The position numbers and the translations under genes were made by a program. Shown here in pieces: positions 32,497 to 37,447 of a DNA stretch of 37,447 bases. The number at the start of each line of letters is the position of its first letter. Within the stretch, counting starts at the first letter, position 1. The stretch is taken from contig NZ_DEXW01000090.1 of NCBI RefSeq assembly GCF_002364335.1, forward strand, positions 1 to 37,447, in the 5' to 3' direction. The notes beneath the pieces were generated by a model. That model saw nothing but the letters and a program-made list of their open reading frames with translations, was not told the DNA's origin and did no database searches. This stretch comes from Winogradskyella sp. UBA3174 (GTDB taxonomy: Bacteria > Bacteroidota > Bacteroidia > Flavobacteriales > Flavobacteriaceae).

Positions 32497-34761
32497 TTGA
32501 AATTACACCTAACATATAATTCCAAATACAAGCATTTATGGCTTGTCTTAACTTTGGTGTTTTTAACCACAAGTTTTAATCTTTTGAATGCACAAGAAGC
32601 AAAAGAGCCTAAGGTTGGTTTGGTGCTAAGTGGTGGCGGAGCAAAGGGTTTTGCACATATTGGTGTTTTAAAAGTCATAGATAGTTTAGGTATTAAAGTC
32701 GATTATATTTCAGGAACAAGTATGGGAGCCATAATTGGTTCGCTTTATGCGTCAGGTTATTCTGGGAAACAGCTTGAAGCTATGTTTAATAATATAGATT
32801 TTGAAGAGCTTATTAATGATAATTTCCCAAGAGAATTTAAACCGTTTTACGAACGTGAAAATGCTCAAAAATACGCAGTCAGTTTGCCTTTTGATAAGTT
32901 TAAAATTAGTTTACCTTCAGCTTTATCTCGAGGGCAAAATGTTTATAATTTACTATATCAATTAATGATTCCGGTTAATGATATTAGAGACTTTGAAAAG
33001 CTACCAATACCGTTTTTCTGTGTAGCTACAGACATAGAGACAGGTGAAGCAATAATAATTGATAAAGGCAACTTAGCAGAAGCCGTAACCGCTAGTGGTG
33101 CGCTTCCATCCTTGTTTCAGCCAGTGACTATAGGAGATAGAATTTTAATCGATGGAGGTGTTTCTAATAATTTTCCGGTAGCAGAGTTGAGAGCAAAAGG
33201 TATGGATATTATTATCGGAGTAGATGTGCAAGATGCTTTAAAAGATAGAGCTTCCTTAAAATCAGCACCAGATATCTTATTGCAGATTAATAATTTTCAT
33301 ACCATTAATGCAATGAAAAATAAGGCTCAGTTTACAGATATTTATATTAAGCCAGACATTACAGGTTTTTCAGTAATATCATTTAATGAAGGAAGAAATA
33401 TTATATCAAATGGAGCAGCAGCAGCAAGAGTAAATCTCAATGCATTATTAGAATTAAAAACGGAACAGCGTACTAGTATTAATAGGCCTATTGTTAAACC
33501 TATTGATAGTGTGAAAATTAATTCTGTTAGAATAAATGGTAAAAACCGTTATACAAGATCATATATTTTAGGTAAACTGAAGTTTAAAGACGAAAATAAA
33601 ATCAGTTATTCTGATTTTAGAAAAGGTGTTAATAGCTTAATTGCAACCAATAACTTTGACACATTTAGATATAATTTAGAACCAACAGAAGGCAGTGAAG
33701 GTTATAATCTAAGTGGTACAATTAAAGACTCTGAGGTGACAACATTTTTGAGATTAGGTGTGCATTATGACGGTTTATACAAAAGTGCTTTCTTAGCAAA
33801 TCTCACAAAAAAAAGATTGCTTTTTAATAATGATATTGTATCATTAGATTTAATACTTGGCGATAACTCAAGATATAATTTCGATTATTTTATAGACAAA
33901 GGCTATTATATCAGTATTGGTATTAAATCGCGCTTAAACCAATTCAACAAGAATGTAAACCCATTACTTGTTCTAGAAGAAGGGTCTCCTTTACTAGCTG
34001 GTTTAAATAAAATAGATGCAGAACTTTCGGATTTTACAAATCAGGTTTTTATACAAACTATTTTCAAAAAGGATTTTGCCCTTCGTGCTGGAGCCGAATA
34101 CAAACGTTTAAAAATTACATCCGAAACCATAATTGAAGATAATCAGAGTGATGAAATCGTTTTTGAAAACACAGGGTATTTTAGCCTATTTGGAAATTTA
34201 AAGTTCGATAGTTATAGCCATCCTTTTTTTCCAAAAAGCGGTTTTTATTTTAATGGTAATTTTCATTTATATCTAGAGGCTTCAAATTTTAATAGAGATT
34301 TTGAAGAGTTTTCAATCGCTAAGGCCGATGTTGGATATGCTTTTAGTTTTAATGATAGATTGGCTTTAAAAACAGAAGGGAATGGTGGTTTTAAAGTAGG
34401 GGATAATTCGACAACAGCGCTTGGTTTCGGATTAGGAGGCTATGGAAATAACTTCATAAATAATTTCTATTCCTTTTATGGCTATGACTATTTTGATCTT
34501 TCGGGTGATAGTTTTGTAAAGGCGACTTTTACTCTAGATTATGAGGTTTTTAAAAAGCATCACATACTGTTTGCCGCGAATTATGCCAATATAGAGGACG
34601 GAATTTTTGAATCTGGAGAGTGGTTGTCATCACCAAACTTCAGTGGTTATGCTATAGGCTACTCGTTAGAAACATTTCTTGGACCTTTAGAAGGCAAATA
34701 CACCTATTCGCCAGACACTGGCAATGGTTATTGGTTTTTTAATCTTGGTTTTTGGTTTTAA
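32497..34761 (+). CDS. Patatin-like phospholipase with POTRA and Omp85-type barrel (type Vd-like)
   Basis: A 754-residue fused protein. A TTG start at 32497 gives a signal peptide ending NLLNAQ (about residue 33). The patatin domain (about 38-330) has the oxyanion loop SGGGAKG, nucleophile Ser75 in GTSMG and Asp219 in DGG, so it should be an active phospholipase or lipid acyl hydrolase. A POTRA-like domain follows (about 345-415), then an outer-membrane barrel of the surface-antigen/Omp85 type to the C-terminus, which ends in WFFNLGFWF with a final Phe. This matches the PlpD-type (type Vd) plan in which the barrel inserts in the outer membrane and exposes or anchors the patatin domain. It follows uvrC by 2 bases. 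Confidence 0.9.
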   Translation: MKLHLTYNSKYKHLWLVLTLVFLTTSFNLLNAQEAKEPKVGLVLSGGGAKGFAHIGVLKVIDSLGIKVDYISGTSMGAIIGSLYASGYSGKQLEAMFNNIDFEELINDNFPREFKPFYERENAQKYAVSLPFDKFKISLPSALSRGQNVYNLLYQLMIPVNDIRDFEKLPIPFFCVATDIETGEAIIIDKGNLAEAVTASGALPSLFQPVTIGDRILIDGGVSNNFPVAELRAKGMDIIIGVDVQDALKDRASLKSAPDILLQINNFHTINAMKNKAQFTDIYIKPDITGFSVISFNEGRNIISNGAAAARVNLNALLELKTEQRTSINRPIVKPIDSVKINSVRINGKNRYTRSYILGKLKFKDENKISYSDFRKGVNSLIATNNFDTFRYNLEPTEGSEGYNLSGTIKDSEVTTFLRLGVHYDGLYKSAFLANLTKKRLLFNNDIVSLDLILGDNSRYNFDYFIDKGYYISIGIKSRLNQFNKNVNPLLVLEEGSPLLAGLNKIDAELSDFTNQVFIQTIFKKDFALRAGAEYKRLKITSETIIEDNQSDEIVFENTGYFSLFGNLKFDSYSHPFFPKSGFYFNGNFHLYLEASNFNRDFEEFSIAKADVGYAFSFNDRLALKTEGNGGFKVGDNSTTALGFGLGGYGNNFINNFYSFYGYDYFDLSGDSFVKATFTLDYEVFKKHHILFAANYANIEDGIFESGEWLSSPNFSGYAIGYSLETFLGPLEGKYTYSPDTGNGYWFFNLGFWF

Positions 34762-34835
34762 TAGCGTCCCTTGGCGTAGTCATGCTGAACTTGCCTGTGC
34801 TGAACTTACTTCAGTATTTCAGTATCTCAATAGTT
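34762..34835. repeat. Degenerate intergenic repeat with tandem and inverted parts
   Basis: TGCTGAACTT occurs twice at 34783-34792 and 34798-34807, and CTGAA (34800-34804) pairs with TTCAG (34810-34814). The stretch GTCATGCTGAACTT followed by TTCAG-TATCTCA resembles, from memory, a short palindromic repeat dispersed in intergenic regions of many flavobacterial genomes. This copy seems decayed. It may also act as a weak transcription end for the uvrC-patatin unit, for which no clear terminator exists. Confidence 0.45.
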
Positions 34836-34872
34836 AATCTGTAGAATTAATGCGTTAAGGAATTTAGTAGAG

Positions 34873-35328
34873 TTACTCAGTTTTTAGATTAAAAAGTCTA
34901 GTTATTGGGCCTCTGCCATTAAAAATCGCGTTATTCACAAAATTATTAAGCACCATAGATAGTATTCTATCACCTCCACTTTCATTATTTGCAATGCCAT
35001 TATCTAAGGGGCTACAGAGTCTAAAAAAGTCACTATAATCTTTATACGTATTTTCTACAACTGTAAAGTTAGAAAATAACCGATCGTTCAATGCTTCAGA
35101 ATTAATATAATAATTTGTTTGCCTCATTTCAGAAAACGAAAAGGATGTGTCTTTAGTAAAAGTTATATTTTTTGTTTCTAATACAGGTTCAAATAATATT
35201 TTCGGTTGTAGTTTTATGGTAGAAAATGAATACGATTTTTTATCTAACTCTTGAGCAATTAATTCAGAATTCGCTATTAAAACAAATACAGCGATTAATG
35301 AATTTATAAAATTCAGTTTTGTTTTCAT
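34873..35328 (-). CDS. Small secreted protein of unknown function
   Basis: The chosen start is ATG at 35326-35328 (MKTKLNFINSLIAVFVLIAN), which gives a standard signal peptide ending ELIAQ and a protein of 151 residues; an upstream ATG at 35367 would add 13 polar residues before it. The mature part has no recognised domain: polar, Asn/Phe-rich, with one Cys and the segment NGIANNESGGDRILSMVLNN. It is not a GLPGLI protein by motif, although that family often sits beside receptors like the one upstream. It lies 268 bases downstream of the receptor gene on the same strand. It may be a lineage-specific periplasmic or outer-membrane protein. Confidence 0.65.
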   Translation of the reverse strand: MKTKLNFINSLIAVFVLIANSELIAQELDKKSYSFSTIKLQPKILFEPVLETKNITFTKDTSFSFSEMRQTNYYINSEALNDRLFSNFTVVENTYKDYSDFFRLCSPLDNGIANNESGGDRILSMVLNNFVNNAIFNGRGPITRLFNLKTE

Positions 35329-35596
35329 ATCTGTATTTTCAATTGATATTCTTTGTTTTACATACAAACCTTGATATATATATATTGATTAATTCAATTT
35401 TTTGAATCTTCATAAGAGCTAAAGAAAATTTAGCCATAGTTATAATAATTTAACATCCTTTTAGCAAAACATAAAACTATAGCTTCATTTTTATTTTAAA
35501 GAAAAACCCATAAAAAACAGACGTTTTTTGTTTAGACTTATAGACGAAAAAAGGTTAATGCTCAAGGCGGTTAATATGAGACTTGTAATTTTTAGA

Positions 35597-37447
35597 CTAC
35601 AATTTGTAACTCAATTTAAACATCACAATCCTAGGCAGAATAAAAGTCCTAGTATCACTAATTACAAAAGCATTAAATGAGTTCTGCTGTTTAAAACGCA
35701 CATCAAATATATTAGTCGCATTCACCTCAAATCCCCAAGGACTATCTTCTATTTGATAAAATAAAGACGCATTAGCAGTATCAAACGTATTATTTATAGC
35801 TTGGCTTTTGTTATTGTAATTATCATACGTATAATCTGCTTTAAATATAAAATCCTTTAGAAAATCGTATTCTAAAATGACTTCAAACCGATCATTATCA
35901 AATTCGTTGTTGATGCCACTAGCTTGGTAATTGCTAAAATCTTTGGTATAATTAATTTCTAAGTTGGGATGATTCTTAAAAGAGGTTTCAATGCCAATGG
36001 TTGAAGAAATCGATTTTGAAATATTAAGATCAGTTTCATTATTTAAAATCTGAAAAAAGTCATTATAACTAAAGCGGCTGCTTAGATTATAACGGATTTT
36101 ATTTATTTTTTTAGAAACTCCTCCGCTAACTGTCCAATTATGCTCTGGCTGATCGAACATAATTGAAGTATTAAACGATTCGATGCCATTGAGCTCTGAA
36201 ACGGTTTTTATGTTTTGTACACGCTTGTTAAAACTGGTGTTGAGGTTAAAATTGAGGTTTCTAAAAAGAGAAAATTTATAATAGCTCAAGCTTGCGGTAT
36301 GATATAATTGATTTTCTAATTGATTATCACCTCTAAACACACTATTAAAATTAGAGAGTATAAAATTATTAGCCAATTGATTAATGCCAGGGAAACGCGC
36401 GTTTAATCGGTAACGAAAATTCAGTTTTTCACTATTATTAAATTCTACCTTGGTTGTAAATTGTGGTAAAAACAGATTTTTAGTAAAGGTTTCAGCGGTT
36501 TCAAACTGTTGTGTACGCCACAAATAACCATGATAAAATAGAGCGGGCTTAAACGTGGCAATACCAACTTGAAATTTATACTCTAAGCCCAAATACGTAT
36601 CTATAAAATGATACCCAAAATCATTACCAAAACCGGCAGAGTTAAAGTTATTAATGCCGTCATCACTTAGCAACTGAACATCTTCAGTAAAGAAATCATT
36701 AAATGAGGTATTGATTCCGAAACTCGTGTACAGATGATTAAAATTGTTAATCACCCAATAATCCTTAAGAATTGCACTAAAATTATGGGATCTCGATTTC
36801 TTAGTTTGTAGAATATTGAATAGCGTATCGTCTTCTAACGGAATTAAGCCTTGTAAAATCTGTTGGTTGGTTAACCACTCTGTAATGGGCTTGTCATTCT
36901 GAAAATTATAGGTGGTTTCTAAAGTAGCCGTATGGGCTTTTGAGAGTTTGCGGCTGTAGGTAATATTCTGTTTGAGGTTCAATGCCACAACATCAGTAAG
37001 CGTTTGTATCGTATTGTTTTGATTTGGACTCACGGTGTTTAATAATCCATTACTATCGTTGTTGGTTACTTTTACAAAGGCGTTATAAGCAAAATCTTCT
37101 TTATAACTCGGGTCATAGTCCACAGTGATTTTTCCTATGGTAAAAAAGTTGTTTAAATTATTGGCAACTGTTCTGTTTTCATTGAAGGGGTCGTCAATAT
37201 TCTGGTAGCTATTTAGGGCACTACTCGCGGTTTGTGTCTTAGAGTTAGAGGTGATTAAATACCCACTAATATCCGTGTGATTAGAAACCGATTGCCTAAC
37301 ATTTAGAGCACCAAATTGGTTCATATTATCTGTAAAATCTTGGTTGTTGAGGTATTGCGCAAAATCACTATTAAAGAGACTAAAATAACTGCCAGCGTCG
37401 TCTAGGAGTTTGCCAAAACCACCTTCAAATTCTAGGTAGTCGTTAAA
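35597..37447 (-). CDS. Outer-membrane beta-barrel receptor (TonB-dependent type), N-terminus outside window
   Basis: The frame stays open to the window edge; 616 codons of the C-terminal part are present. The first Met inside the window (37324) is internal, since the upstream in-frame residues DYLEFEGGFGKLLDD continue the protein. Alternating amphipathic strands, many aromatic residues at strand ends, and a C-terminus IVMFKLSYKL fit a TonB-dependent receptor barrel of the outer-membrane beta-barrel family in Bacteroidota. The missing N-terminus would be expected to hold signal peptide, CarboxypepD_reg-like and plug domains. The substrate is unknown. The 268-base gap to the next gene (35329-35596) holds only an AT repeat and weak AT stems. 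Confidence 0.83.
   Translation of the reverse strand, partial: FNDYLEFEGGFGKLLDDAGSYFSLFNSDFAQYLNNQDFTDNMNQFGALNVRQSVSNHTDISGYLITSNSKTQTASSALNSYQNIDDPFNENRTVANNLNNFFTIGKITVDYDPSYKEDFAYNAFVKVTNNDSNGLLNTVSPNQNNTIQTLTDVVALNLKQNITYSRKLSKAHTATLETTYNFQNDKPITEWLTNQQILQGLIPLEDDTLFNILQTKKSRSHNFSAILKDYWVINNFNHLYTSFGINTSFNDFFTEDVQLLSDDGINNFNSAGFGNDFGYHFIDTYLGLEYKFQVGIATFKPALFYHGYLWRTQQFETAETFTKNLFLPQFTTKVEFNNSEKLNFRYRLNARFPGINQLANNFILSNFNSVFRGDNQLENQLYHTASLSYYKFSLFRNLNFNLNTSFNKRVQNIKTVSELNGIESFNTSIMFDQPEHNWTVSGGVSKKINKIRYNLSSRFSYNDFFQILNNETDLNISKSISSTIGIETSFKNHPNLEINYTKDFSNYQASGINNEFDNDRFEVILEYDFLKDFIFKADYTYDNYNNKSQAINNTFDTANASLFYQIEDSPWGFEVNATNIFDVRFKQQNSFNAFVISDTRTFILPRIVMFKLSYKL

Noticed and set aside
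35374..35385. (AT)6 run upstream of the small secreted protein
   Set aside because: Short simple repeat in AT-rich intergenic DNA; no further structure around it.
35512..35529. Stem of AAAAAAC and GTTTTTT downstream of the barrel receptor as a terminator
   Set aside because: Only 7 bp, nearly all A-T, no following T-run on the minus strand; too weak to call in AT-rich DNA.

Overview
This window looks like core chromosome of a marine-type member of the Flavobacteriaceae (Bacteroidota). The DNA is AT-rich and intergenic gaps are short. Most genes lack a Shine-Dalgarno sequence, and several promoters fit the Bacteroidota -7 element TAnnTTTG. The gene content also fits: a DUF4270 lipoprotein beside glmS, atpD-atpC separated from the other ATP synthase genes, a long IleS2-type isoleucyl-tRNA synthetase followed by a DksA/TraR protein and lspA, TonB-dependent receptors with CarboxypepD_reg-like N-termini, and many secreted lipoproteins. 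I cannot fix the genus. No tRNA, rRNA, insertion sequence, phage gene or CRISPR array was seen.

Layout. 1-736: tail of one DUF2975 membrane protein gene, a second full DUF2975 paralogue and a small XRE regulator. 781-2577: M61 glycyl-aminopeptidase-type lipoprotein. 2675-4502: an error-prone polymerase V cassette in the order umuC-umuD, closed by a bidirectional terminator. 4523-6435 (minus): atpD-atpC. 6483-10952 (minus): TonB-dependent receptor and SGNH-hydrolase lipoprotein, a two-gene outer-membrane unit. 11056-15515 (minus): a glycosyltransferase-5-like N-terminal domain protein, DUF4270 lipoprotein and glmS. 15593-17799 (plus, divergent): panC-panD and a YbhN-like membrane protein. 17845-20252: two tandem secreted alpha/beta-hydrolase paralogues whose nucleophile position is Asp rather than Ser. 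20447-22580: radA and a Crp/Fnr-type regulator. 22645-27828: ileS2, dksA-like, an adhesin-like secreted protein and lspA. 27782-30612 (minus): retropepsin-like protease, RimK ATP-grasp ligase, aspartoacylase-like hydrolase and 5-formyl-THF cyclo-ligase, tightly packed. 30688-34761 (plus): uvrC and a patatin-POTRA-barrel protein. 34762-34872: a degenerate intergenic repeat. 34873-37447 (minus): a small secreted protein and the 3' part of an outer-membrane receptor gene cut by the window edge.

How the genes work together. Several units are housekeeping: ATP synthase F1 beta/epsilon, GlmS for cell-wall amino sugars, PanC/PanD for pantothenate, IleRS, LspA, UvrC, RadA. Lipoprotein maturation by LspA serves the many lipoproteins encoded here. 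The least explained parts are the Asp-for-Ser hydrolase pair, the protease-RimK-aspartoacylase cassette, the receptor/SGNH pair, the reduced GT5-like protein, and the GXHH signature motif in IleS, which by published work on IleRS2 predicts very strong mupirocin resistance.
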